Below, piece after piece: positions 54,536 to 64,000 of a stretch of DNA of 64,000 nucleotides. Numbering within the stretch: position 1 is the first letter of the stretch; every line of letters starts with the position of its first letter. Source of the DNA: Lophium mytilinum (Eukaryota > Ascomycota > Dothideomycetes > Mytilinidiales > Mytilinidiaceae); the NCBI GenBank assembly GCA_010093605.1, contig MU004196.1:1193454-1257453 (forward strand), given 5' to 3'. The notes under the pieces were generated by a model. That model was not told where the DNA came from. It was given only the letters and a program-made list of their open reading frames with translations, and ran no database searches. The position numbers were made by a program, and so were the translations under genes.

Positions 54536-55951
54536 ATGAATCTGACAAAGAAGCCAAATCTTGGTATGTTGGATTTTAGTTACCTCTGGCAAAATAGCGT
54601 CGATGGTCTTAAGACCCTCTGGACCCGCAAGCCTACGTTTGAGGTCGAAGACAGATCCTCGCAAACGACAAGTGCAACGACAAGCTCGGCGGATGAACCG
54701 ATGCAGGATGTAAGCATTGCTGGGAATGATATTGAAGAAGGACCGAGCACACCGCCCGATGTCGACTGGGTCTTCGCCGGAGAAACGGAAGACGATTACA
54801 CTGCCGGACCAGCAAAAATGGTTGAAGCCAGTGATGGAACCAAGGCCTGTGCTGCAGTCGCGCTCTCTTTCGACCTGTCAAAGAAGATCCAGGATTCTCT
54901 GATGGGTAGGCGTATGCTCCAACAGCTGAGTTTCGAGATCGAGCAACAGCGCGATGAAATAGCGGCCGAAGAGCAGAAGCTGACGATTTTCATCCTGAGA
55001 CAAGATCGCAAGGTTGAGACAATCGAGATCGAGGTGGAAGAAGCCGGCGGCGAGCCTACAGCTCAGCAACAGGACAAGATGCAAGAGCACCGGGCCGCTA
55101 TTAGAGAGACCGAGAAGCAACGTGCGATGCTGAAGGAGAACGACGAGTTACTCGTGCAGCGATGGGAAGGCGCTAGGCAACAGCAAGAGATGCTGCAGAA
55201 TGAGGTCAACGTCATTCTTGAAGATGTCTTCGTGACGTGCAATCTTTTGCCGCCAGTGATGTACAATGAGCCTTCCTTGGAGCAGCATGAAGGATTCTAC
55301 GATGAGGAAGAACAACCCTCCTTCGATGATGCGAACGTGTTCGAGGCTCCTACGCTTGGTAATACGACGGTCGCTGGTCAGAACGTTCTTCGAGTAGGCG
55401 ATAATGCCCAGAACGCTGCCATTCAAGCAGGCACAAACCTCGAACATAGCCGTGGCGACCTGCTTCGGGCCCAGCGCAACTTCGATGCCTATCAATGCGG
55501 GTACAACCAAGACCTCCAAGCCTACCTCTCCTCACAAGTCAACCGTCCTTACGATGATGTAAAGCTAGAGCATGATCTGCTACATCTCCAAAAAGGCCGA
55601 CGTCTCACGGGAGAGCTCATACAAGCCGAGAAGCGATTTGAAGACGCCGAGATCGAAGCCAAAGCAGCCGGCGTCTTTCCAGGCTATTACCAGGAGTCCA
55701 ACTTCGCCGATTGCCCAGATGACGGATATCGCGAGGGCCAAGAACTCGAGATCGCAGCGCGTGTAGACCGCAAGCGGATCGAGGAATGGTTAGAGAATGC
55801 TGAAGGCGATGGCATGAGTCCGCCGCCGGAGCCGGAGATGGATCAGTGGTCCGTTGACTCGGATAAGCCGTTTGATAGCATCAGCGTGCTTGCGGAAGGC
55901 CCTAACCGAAAGCAGATCGATCGGTGGCGGCAGGAGACTGGCCATTGTTGA
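54536..55951 (+). CDS. Family B, copy 3: coiled-coil protein
   Basis: Single exon, 471 aa, the longest copy. Blocks in order: ETEDDYTAGPAKMVEA; SFDLSKKIQDSLMGRRMLQQ; coiled coil about 130-240; NEVNVILEDVFVTCNLLPP; NLEHSRGDLLRAQRNFDAYQ, AYLSSQVNRP, EHDLLHLQKGRRLTGELIQA; YQESNFADCPDDGYREGQE; VDRKRIEEWLENAEGDG; EPEMDQWSVDSDKPFDSISV with RKQIDRWRQETG. Closely parallel to copy 2 along its full length. Confidence 0.8.
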   Translation: MNLTKKPNLGMLDFSYLWQNSVDGLKTLWTRKPTFEVEDRSSQTTSATTSSADEPMQDVSIAGNDIEEGPSTPPDVDWVFAGETEDDYTAGPAKMVEASDGTKACAAVALSFDLSKKIQDSLMGRRMLQQLSFEIEQQRDEIAAEEQKLTIFILRQDRKVETIEIEVEEAGGEPTAQQQDKMQEHRAAIRETEKQRAMLKENDELLVQRWEGARQQQEMLQNEVNVILEDVFVTCNLLPPVMYNEPSLEQHEGFYDEEEQPSFDDANVFEAPTLGNTTVAGQNVLRVGDNAQNAAIQAGTNLEHSRGDLLRAQRNFDAYQCGYNQDLQAYLSSQVNRPYDDVKLEHDLLHLQKGRRLTGELIQAEKRFEDAEIEAKAAGVFPGYYQESNFADCPDDGYREGQELEIAARVDRKRIEEWLENAEGDGMSPPPEPEMDQWSVDSDKPFDSISVLAEGPNRKQIDRWRQETGHC

Positions 55952-56281
55952 TTGACTTCCGCTTTCGAGCGAGGCTCCCAGCTTCTTATTGATGTCGTAG
56001 CGTTTTAGCGTCTTTGCGTTTGGGTTGAAAGCAAAAGCGCATTTATATTACCAGTTCAATCTGATCAACACTGATATCCCAATACTGAAACCCCGAAATG
56101 CGTCGCTTAGTGATCGAATGGATATCGACATGTGAATTCGTGGTAAAGCAGAGTGCTTAGTGTCGCCGTGATAGCCGCGCAAGTACTTTTCGGGGGTGTA
56201 GTTCTGGAGCGAGAGGCTCATTGGAATTGAGAAAATAGGCCATAAAGCGAAAAGTGATAGCGAAAAGGGTGAGACTACCTT
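55952..56281. other. Intergenic between convergent family-B copy 3 and HET gene
   Basis: 330 bp, nothing recognised. Confidence 0.4.
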
Positions 56282-58327
56282 TCAAACAAGAACAATATCC
56301 TCTGACACTAGCTGGCCGGATTTCCAGACCTCAATGATCTCGCCGCTCATCATATCACGGACATAGCACTCGCCCACCAGTTGGTATTGGCTACTAGCTC
56401 CGTGGTATTCATAGTCCTGAAAAGCCGTGCGCAGGACAAATGGAGTTTCACCACCTAGCAATATGGCGACACGATCGCCAACTTCCAGCGCTTCTGGTCC
56501 TAATCCCATGTATCCTTCTTCTGTAATGAACAAGCGACGGCGGTGGCAGAACGCCAGTACGGTATTGAACATTCTAATGAATGAATCCGTAGAGAATTTC
56601 GCAGTATGAATCTCTCTCCAAATTTCATCAAACGAGAGAGCGGGATCGTGTTGTCGAGTCAGACTACAGAAGAAGTTGCACTTCGTTTCAAATTCCGTAT
56701 CCATAACCGGTAAGTGCCTCGTAGTAGAAACGTTTGCCGTCATCACTCGAACGATTACGTTTTCTAGAGATTCATGGTCGTCATGAGTTTAGACGCTACG
56801 TATGGACGATAGGAAGTCTCGGATTGCTGCGAACAACTGAACCACACCAGAATCGTGTTCGACGTCTCTGTCCATGAACTGACTGCGCATCAATACTTGC
56901 GATACTATAACTCCATGCAGCCTGAGACTCGTATTATCAGGGCCGGGAAGCAATCTGAATGCTTCATCGCCAGAAGCACCATAGAATTTTCTCTGTTTTT
57001 CGGATGACGAATTTATCGGTTCGAAATAAGGATCTCCAGGCCATGAACGAACCCAAGTAGATACACTCCTCCGAGAGAGCGCTAATCCATGATTGACGAG
57101 TCCTAAAAATACTAAATCTCGCTTGATCTCTATGAATTGCTGAATTGTAGCTCGGAAAGCGTGTAGTGGATCAATCGAGTAGTCTGGCTCAATGTTTAGC
57201 TCTGGAAACAAGTCTAATATGCTGTATACCCGGTCGATGGGAAGTGCGCATTTGAACACGAAGTCTGAGGTGAAATAGTTCCAGATGTCTCTGTGGCTCT
57301 TGGTTGTATGGATCACATAGGCGGCATGCAGGCGTTGCATAGTCCTCGATCTATTTCCAAGATGCAACATACCGTATTTCAAGGCTGCAGTGACAAGTTC
57401 CCGACGGCAGAGCCATGACGCAGCTGCCCCCACTATATCCCAAGGAATCTCCAGTTCACCGAGCAATACAAGTGCTTTAGTAGCCAAGACTACCTCTTGA
57501 ATCACCCAGATTCTCTCGAACCACACTTTATCAAAGAAGTTCAGAAGGGCGACCCACCGCCTATCGATGTAAGGGGGGTATCCCCATGGCGCTTCACTTG
57601 GATCATCCAACCTCGGATATGGATTATCGCTGAAATTAGGGTCCGCTTGTTCCTCTAAAGCTGCTGAAAGAATTGGCAACGCTTGCAACTCATTGCTAAC
57701 GATCTCGCCGAGCCAAATGAGTACCGTCTGCGCCCTTTTGTAAATTGAACCCATCATCTTTACTTGGTGCGACTTTTCCTCGTTGTTTTTCTGATCGATA
57801 CACACAGCGTCGATCCAAAATATGCGCTCGGTGTTGATCCTGCCGTGGGTCCACCGGTCTCTTTTCTGGCATATTGGATAGCGAGTAATCATTTCATCTA
57901 TCTCGTGGGATGTTTCTTGCTCGGCTTGGGGTGTCTCTTCCTCGGCCTCTCGCGAGGACATTTCCCCTCGCGATCGATATCGCCGCCACATCTTTGCAAT
58001 GGGACGTGAGCCTTTCGCAAGACTTCTTCGTAGAATGGAGCGTTCTTTGATAGGAGCATCGGGTAGTTGGGGTGACGGATTCAAAAAACGAAGACCTCGG
58101 AGTGCATCGAAGAGGTTGACACCAACGAAGACCTCGTGCCCGTTCAAGTTGATTGATTTTTTAGGTTCTGGGGCACCCCAAACGTAGGATAGAGCCTCGT
58201 ACTCTGGCGCTGAATCGAAAGGAAAGACTTTGAGCTCGCCGACAATGTCGTCCTGGTCAGCTCCGGCATAAAGATAAAGCAATCGAAACGAGCCCTTCGG
58301 CAAGGGGGTTTGGTAGAACCCGGCCAT
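56282..58327 (-). CDS. HET-domain (heterokaryon incompatibility-type) protein
   Basis: Two frames, 58327-56800 and 56763-56282, fit one gene of 669 aa if a 36-nt intron (GTAGCG...CTCTAG) removes the stop between them; 36 nt is unusually short, so two separate frames or a broken gene remain possible. HET motifs: YEALSYVWGAPEPKKSI, ERIFWIDAVCIDQKNNEEKS, QVKMMGSIYKRAQTVLIWLG, FFDKVWFERIWVIQEV. The distal frame has the usual C-terminal module RRLFITEEGYMGLGP, VGDRVAILLGG, PFVLR, YQLVGECYVRDMMSGE. HET proteins act in fungal self/non-self recognition; partner specificity cannot be read from sequence. Confidence 0.85.
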
Positions 58328-59315
58328 ATCATCGGGTCAATGAATTCTTGGGTCGGATGAGTTTAGGACGATGGAAAAAGGCGGGGCGTCTGAACTTACC
58401 TATGCTCTTATTGATGCGTCACAAGACTGAACCGTCAGGCTGAAATGTGAAGATGCTGCGCCCCAAAAAGCCAAGATCGTCCAAGATTTAGAACCAATCG
58501 CATATCAGCTGAGCCTTCTCCGAACAGCGACAGCCTGAGCCTCTATCTTTTATTTGAGGAAGGCTGGATTTGATGCATATACGGAGGTTTTGGTGTGGTG
58601 GGAGGCACCAGCTGCGGAGACACCCATGTTGTATGTACGGACGCCGGAGGACTATTCTGACGGAGAATTGGAGATCGTCTTGAAGATCTGCGGTCTAAGC
58701 GTGCGAGAAAAAGAGAGATGATGTTTAGAGTTGGCTGACGTGGAGAATGCAGAGTGGAGGGTAGAAGGGCATTTAATACTCGGAGCTTTGGCACACTTGC
58801 TTGTCAAACCTTCACCACTTGGTTCTCCTATTAAAACACTAACCATAGTTTAAAGAACTTGCCTACGTATGCAATAGAGCTAATTATATCCCTCAGCATT
58901 TTCTTAGGGTCTATGTACATTGTCTTGTCGCCAAACCTCAAGAAGTGGCACGTCCTTATGTTTAAGAATTACCATGCCACCTCGTAAAAGATGTCCGACA
59001 TGGTCCGATCGTAAAATTACTCAAGAATCACACCACCACCGCCCTCCAGGAAGCATCATCCACGCGCCCATTATGTTCACGGCCTCCAGCGCTGCCAATG
59101 CGCGGGAGGAAGCGGCATATAAGAGCTGCCAATGTCCCGTCATGTGCACCCTCCGTATTCTTCCTTCCGGCCATCAACCTTCACAGCAGCCTCCCTGAGC
59201 TCTACTTGTCTTAGATTTTGCGAATTATATCTTGCATTAAATCTTATACCCATCAAACCGAGTGTTTATCTTTCTCTTGTGAAGATTTGAGCCTTTGGCC
59301 CGCCAATCAGCCACC
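58328..59315. other. Divergent intergenic region, HET / protoglobin
   Basis: About 1 kb between outward-facing starts. Short plus-strand frames at 58920-59200 have no family features. Confidence 0.45.
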
Positions 59316-60546
59316 ATGGCCCCTCCACAACGGCGTATCATGCAGCACATTGACCGCAAGGAACTGTATACGAACCTCGAGACAAGAATACACTATTTGC
59401 ACTCGTTCTTGGACTTCAGTTCTAGTACGATTAAATGGTCCATCCTTGCTGACAACAAAATTGCTAACCATAATGAAAGACGATATCGAAGCCCTCATCG
59501 GTGGTGCCAAATACATCAAAGCCCTCATCCCCGCCATCGTCAACATCGTTTACAAAAAGCTCCTCCAATATGACATTACCGCGCGTGCCTTCGAAACCCG
59601 CAGCACATCCTACGAAGGGCCGGTCGATCTGAGTCTGACCGAGGACTCGCCCCAGATACTGTACCGGAAGATGTTTCTACGTGGATACTTGAACAAACTA
59701 TGCTCCGATCCCAGCAGGATGGAGTTCTGGGAGTATCTGGATAAAGTCGGGTAAGAGGAATTTTTCAGTTTTGCTGCGACCCCATGGAGTCCTCCAAAGC
59801 ACCATACACGCCTGCAGAAACCACATACAGCTCGTTCGATTCACAGCGTAGCCTGCTTCAAAACCATACTCCAATCCACGCCCCTAGAACCTTGACATTC
59901 TCTCCTCTAAATCCTAGTTAGCCCTGGGGCGTCTTCCACAGCCATCCAACCCCGCAGCACCCATACAAACCGCTTCCAATCCACAGTCCCACTAACATTT
60001 CCCAGAATGATGCACGTCGGCCGCGGCCGCACCCACCCTTTGCACATCGAATACGTCCACATCGGCGTCACCCTCTCCTTCATCCAAGACGTGCTCACCG
60101 AAGCCCTCCTCTCACACCCGCGGCTGCAAATGTCACGAAAGATCGCTTTAGTAAAGGCGCTGGGCAAGGTCATCTGGATCCAGAACGACCTTTTCGCGAA
60201 ATGGTACGTACGCGACGGCGACGAGTTCGCGGACGACATGCACGCGCCTGAGGTGGAGAAAGAGGGGTACCTGCACGGAAAGAAGGTGATTCATGACGGA
60301 AGTGAGAGCGAGAGCGAGGCGGAGTCTGAGACGGGCGGTGGGTGCCCCTTCAAGGGGATGGGGACGATGAATATTTCAGGCGATCCGCCTGCGAGGAGGC
60401 CTAAAGATAGTCCACCGCCGGTACCGGAAAAGGGGCCAGAAATGGCGGTCGCTTCGCCAGAAGCGCAGCTACCGGCTAGTCCGTCAACACCGACGCCGAA
60501 TGCAAAACGGCTCTCTGTTGGGAGCGCGATTCCGAGGCCTGTTTAG
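59316..60546 (+). CDS. Protoglobin-domain protein
   Basis: Three exons: 59316-59424, 59480-59750, 60006-60546 (306 aa); introns 55 and 255 nt. CACCATGG start. The globin-sensor fold reads HIDRKELYTNLETRIHYLHS, DIEALIGGAKYIKALIPAIV, YKKLLQYDITARAF, YRKMFLRGYLNKLCSDP, MEFWEYLDKVGMMHVG, HPLHIEYVHIGVTLSFIQDV, LVKALGKVIWIQNDLFAKWY. HPLHIEYVH carries the expected proximal-heme histidine region. The C-terminus is a Ser/Glu/Pro-rich tail with GGGCPFKGM. Heme and gas binding is inferred from the family; fungal members have no settled function. Confidence 0.88.
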
Positions 60547-60721
60547 CTGCTGTTTGGCGTGCTTTGGTACGGTAATGGGTTGGTTATTTGGTTATTCACA
60601 CATGTCAGAATGTCATTCTCAGACTTCAGCTTCCGCTTGGGCACGTGATTCGCATTCTTCTATTCTATGTATCTTACAAGACCCTCCAAACCGCCTCCAG
60701 CCCACTGTCGTTCTACCACAC

Positions 60722-62629
60722 TCAAACTTTGTTCTCACCGTCCTCGAATTGTTCAACACCTTCGCCATTAGTGGCGGCTTCCGGTGCAATTGGTGCTTTC
60801 ACGCGCGTATCGACCCATTGGAGACCGAAACAAATCACGAAAGCTCCAATCCCTCCCGCCAGTTCAAGCCACTGTAACAACCGCTGTTAGTCCTCAAAAG
60901 GCCTACAAAGGGTCAGAACAGCTTACGAAAGTCTCCGTAATGGCCCCACTATAGGCCCTCAGAACCGCCCTCAGCTTGTCCGGGAAATACTGTCCCACCA
61001 CGCTGCGTATCTCCACATTGCCCGCCGTCAGTAGTTGACTAATTTGCACCGCGTCTAGACTCGCCCCTATCCGCAGGTTCTTGACCACCCCATTGTGGTA
61101 AAGTGCTGCGGCGATGGCCTGGAAGATCGCGTTCCCGAAGAACTGCCCAAACATGATCAATGAGATGGCGAGCGGGATGTCGGCTGGCTTGTCTTTGAGG
61201 ATAGACGGGATCAAGAGCATGGGCATCTGCAGCGCGGAGCCCATGCCGAGGCCTTGGAGGACCTGGAAGGTGGCCCAGCGGTTGGCGTTGGTCCCGAAAG
61301 CGGTGAGGAGGGTGAAGAGACCGCTGGCGAGGCAGACGACGGCGGTGCCGAAGATCATGATGGGGTTTAGGTACTTTAGAAATCGGGCTGGGTGGGTTAG
61401 CGTTCGACAGTGTCTACAAGCGGTTGGGGGGACTACGAACCTAGGATCCCGGTGGTTATCATGGCGATTGTTTGCATGCCGACGGTAGGGAGCATCCGAA
61501 TGCCGCTGGCGGTGGGACCGACTCCTTTGACGACTTGAAACCATTCGGGGAGATAGTAGGTAGGTACGACGTTTGTGCCGCCAAGGAAGACGATGTAGAA
61601 GAAGCAGACGTAGATGGAGCGCCGCTTCATCAGCGAGAAGGGGATCATAGCCGTGTCCCCCCGATACTTCTCCCAGGCGAAGAACAGCACCGCAACGACC
61701 GCAAACCCAACGAACAGCCCAATGATCGTCGCAGAACCCCAGGCATACTCATTCCCACCCCACTGCAACGCCAGAAACAGCATAACCATCGACCCAGCGA
61801 AGAGCACGCACCCGCCCAAATCCAGCAACTGAATCTTCTGCACCACCGACCGCCCCTGCGGCAGCTCTTCCCTCGGCGGATGCAGAAACACAAGGAGCAC
61901 CGCAATCGTGACCGCCCCCGTCGGCAGATTGATATAAAAACACCACCGCCAGCTCACGTGCTCCGTCAACGCGCCCCCGATAATCGGCGACACGACCAGC
62001 CCAATCGACATCACGCTCATCACCATGCCCATGAAGAGCGCGCGCAGCGCCGGCGGCGACACGATGGTCACGATGGACATGCCACCGGACGCGATGCCCG
62101 CGGAGCCGATGCCCGCGATGGCGCGCCCGACGATGAACATGCTGGAGCTGGTCGCGGCGCCGCAGATCAGCGAGCCGAGGAGGAAGGTGGTGAAGAAGGC
62201 TTGGAAGACCCAGCGCAGGGGGAAGATGGTGGCGAGTTTGCCGGTAAGGGGTTGCAGTGCGCAGGTGCTGAGGGGGTAGGCGGCGCCGTACCAGCCGATG
62301 TCGGCGGTGGTGTGGAAGTGGGAGGTTATGGAGGGGATGGCCTGGGGGTGGGAGGTTAGCGACGGGATTAGGAGGGTTTGTTTTGCTGTCTTTTGGGTAT
62401 GGCTGGGCGATGTTGGATGGGTTTGAATGCGAGGTTTGGAGGGGAGAGGGCTTACTGTTGCGATGACGGCGATGTCGAGGCAGGAAAGGAAGCCCGCGAG
62501 GCAGACTGCGGCTACGACGCTGTAGAGCTTGACGCTTGTCAGGTATTGGGGCTCGCCTTTCATCTTGACTTCGATAGCAGTTGCCGTTGCAGTGCCATCT
62601 GACGCCGTGCTTTCTTTGGAGTCGTCCAT
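60722..62629 (-). CDS. MFS transporter, DHA2 (14-TMS drug exporter) type
   Basis: Four exons: 62629-62456, 62341-61441, 61387-60927, 60871-60722 (561 aa). The last intron (GTAAGC...TTACAG) matters: it adds the 14th membrane segment LELAGGIGAFVICFGLQWVD and a charged tail. Motifs: LAGFLSCLDIAVIAT in TM1, TTADIGWYGAAYPLSTCALQ, GSLICGAATSSSMFIVGRAI, motif C-like LVVSPIIGGALTEHVSWRWC, YINLPTGAV, KGVGPTASGIRMLP. This order is typical of fungal DHA2 mycotoxin/drug efflux pumps at the plasma membrane; substrate unknown. Very high GC makes long shadow frames on both strands. Confidence 0.92.
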
Positions 62630-63790
62630 GGAGGATAGACAGGTCGAATGCGCGGAGCAGAGAAAAGAGAGCGATGGAATCGAGATAGAAGACCTGCGAG
62701 AGGAAAATACGCGCTATACACAAAGTCAATTCTGAGTCTGCCAATTTAGCATCAGGATGGAGCTGTGTTTACCTTTTCGAATACTCGCGTCTAGTCAGTG
62801 TAGTTGCCGTCTAGGCGATCATGGTCGGCGCTGGTGTGTGAATTGAGTCCGAGGGGCTGCAAACAGAAGCATCAATATTTGTCCTACGAATTGAAGTGAG
62901 AGAATGTTGTTGTTGTCGTCCATACATACATAGTACGTTGAACGACTGCCTGATAAAAGAAAGGGTTGCCGACTCCGACTCCGAGTCCTAGTCAATGCTT
63001 CCACAACATTGCAAGCCTCGTTTTAGCGAACCAAACAGAGCGCACAGAAAATATCCTGGCTCCATTATTTTGCCGGGAACTTGGGGCTAAATCCGCCGCA
63101 CTGGGAGATTTGTATGCTGGACGCTCTTGGCTTGCAGATCTTGTGGCATCGATTAGGCAGACATGTTGAGAAAAAGCATGTCAGATTTCCGAAAACGAAA
63201 GTTGAGGCATGGTTGAAGGAATGCAAGATCTTAGAACGGATGCAAACGAACGAGCTGTTAGGTTAGGTCTACCGTCCAAGGACTGAGCCTTGAGGCAAAA
63301 TCGATTCTACTTGTACTTCATACCTGTACCTTGCATTACGCTACTGTCAATTAATACTAGTCAGTTTACAGCTCCCCGGTTACTCGAGTTTCAGGGGTTC
63401 GTCTCTCAAGTCCCAGGGCTGGAGTGTCACCCTCTCCAGAAATTTATCTCGTCAAGCAAAAGTTGATCAGGTAGGTCCTAGAAGATATTGAAGAAGGAAT
63501 GACGTGAAAGCATAAACTTTATCCGAGATACTCTTTGCAGTCAGCGTTGCGCTCCATAAAAGACGGTATACTCGACTTATCAAGTCCAACAGAGGCGTTT
63601 TGACGCATGCAAAAGATGGTTGGAGATCTTGTCTTGAGGCAGGCATCTTGTGGATGATCTTCCACCTTCCTATCAATAGCCAGTTCCCCGTCAACACGAC
63701 AGCTTTAGGCACCACACCTGGCCTTGATTGCTGTTCCTTCCTAGCTCTGGTATCAAGGGTAGCTATATTTCGTGGCGCTAGTACAGATTC
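62630..63790. promoter_or_regulatory. Divergent intergenic region, DHA2 MFS / Zn2Cys6 regulator
   Basis: 1.16 kb between outward-facing starts. No repeat or coding signal accepted. The regulator could control the transporter, by position only. Confidence 0.4.
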
Positions 63791-64000
63791 ATGCTAGTCG
63801 ATTCACAAGCGCTCGCTTACTCGCCTGTTACCTCCCTCCAGAGCTCCGACTCCGTCTCCGATACGTCCACACCATCGCGCTACACCCCTTCGGCGACAAC
63901 GGCGACAATGAACAGGGCTTCGCGGCGGAGAGTATGCAACCGGTGCGGCGAGCTGAAAGTCAGATGCACACTTCCAGAGGGTAGTGATACCTGCGAGCGG
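63791..64000 (+). CDS. Zn(II)2Cys6 transcription factor, 5' end (partial)
   Basis: 70 codons from the ATG at 63791 run off the right edge with no stop. After a Ser/Thr-rich leader, NRASRRRVCNRCGELKVRCT carries Cys 49, 52 and 59 (C-x2-C-x6-C with basic residues between), then Cys 68 in SDTCER at the edge; the last two cysteines should lie outside. An alternative start is the ATG at 63908. Confidence 0.8.
   Translation, partial: MLVDSQALAYSPVTSLQSSDSVSDTSTPSRYTPSATTATMNRASRRRVCNRCGELKVRCTLPEGSDTCER

Noticed and set aside
46314-55951. Family B as kinesin/myosin-like or SMC proteins
   Set aside because: The coiled coil gives superficial likeness, but there is no ATPase motif and the non-coiled blocks are unlike those families.
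61472-62359. Plus-strand 295-codon frame opposite the DHA2 transporter
   Set aside because: Arg/His/Gly-rich composition, typical antisense shadow of a GC-rich MFS gene.
61749-62744. Minus-strand 331-codon frame over the DHA2 gene
   Set aside because: Offset-frame shadow rich in His/Arg/Pro; the competing frame has all MFS motifs.
1-64000. tRNA or rRNA genes
   Set aside because: I looked for B-box-like GGTTCGAATCC words and conserved rRNA stretches and saw none in a plausible cloverleaf; a tRNAscan run would settle it.

Overview
The window reads as genomic DNA of a filamentous ascomycete (Pezizomycotina; a Dothideomycete is my guess, not provable from sequence alone). The reasons are short introns (mostly 45-75 nt, GTAAGT-type donors, CTAAC/CTGAC branch points), genes on both strands with short spacers, and typical families: Zn(II)2Cys6 regulators, CYP505, HET, NmrA-like, DHA1 and DHA2 MFS transporters, protoglobin. 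I found 32 protein genes, two of them cut by the window ends. No rRNA, tRNA, CRISPR array or intact transposon was recognised. Exon coordinates were derived by hand from splice signals and reading-frame continuity.

Region 1 (1-24 kb) mixes housekeeping genes (SPF45-like splicing factor, peroxisomal Pcs60-type CoA ligase, YciI-like protein) with accessory genes: an atypical kinase, a DHA1-type MFS transporter, an NmrA-like oxidoreductase, a self-sufficient P450 (CYP505) divergent from a Zn2Cys6 regulator, a Tmem184/Ost-alpha membrane protein and a TPR protein. Five copies or arrays of one dispersed repeat (unit 162 bp) lie here. Each sits at or just after the stop codon of a gene and in that gene's own orientation.

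Region 2 (24-42 kb) starts with an apparent chimera: a Ser/Thr kinase, then RING1 of an RBR ligase, then a RhoGAP that has lost its arginine finger. A degenerate tandem repeat of about 178 bp follows. Then comes a conserved core: UTP25 and eIF3f (divergent), TAF13 and KSH1 (divergent), an AHC1-type zinc-finger protein, and a multi-pass membrane protein whose 5' part shows a frame conflict.

Region 3 (42-58 kb) is a nursery of lineage-specific duplicates. Two possibly related small proteins with mitochondrial-type presequences are followed by a repeated cassette. In each cassette a minus-strand gene with a DUF6590-like domain (family A) lies head-to-head with a plus-strand coiled-coil gene (family B). 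There are three such pairs plus one extra A copy, with a GST gene between pairs 1 and 2 and a HET-domain gene after pair 3. This paired array is the best candidate for an undescribed system.

Region 4 (58-64 kb) holds a protoglobin-domain protein, a 14-TMS DHA2-type MFS transporter and the 5' end of another Zn2Cys6 regulator.
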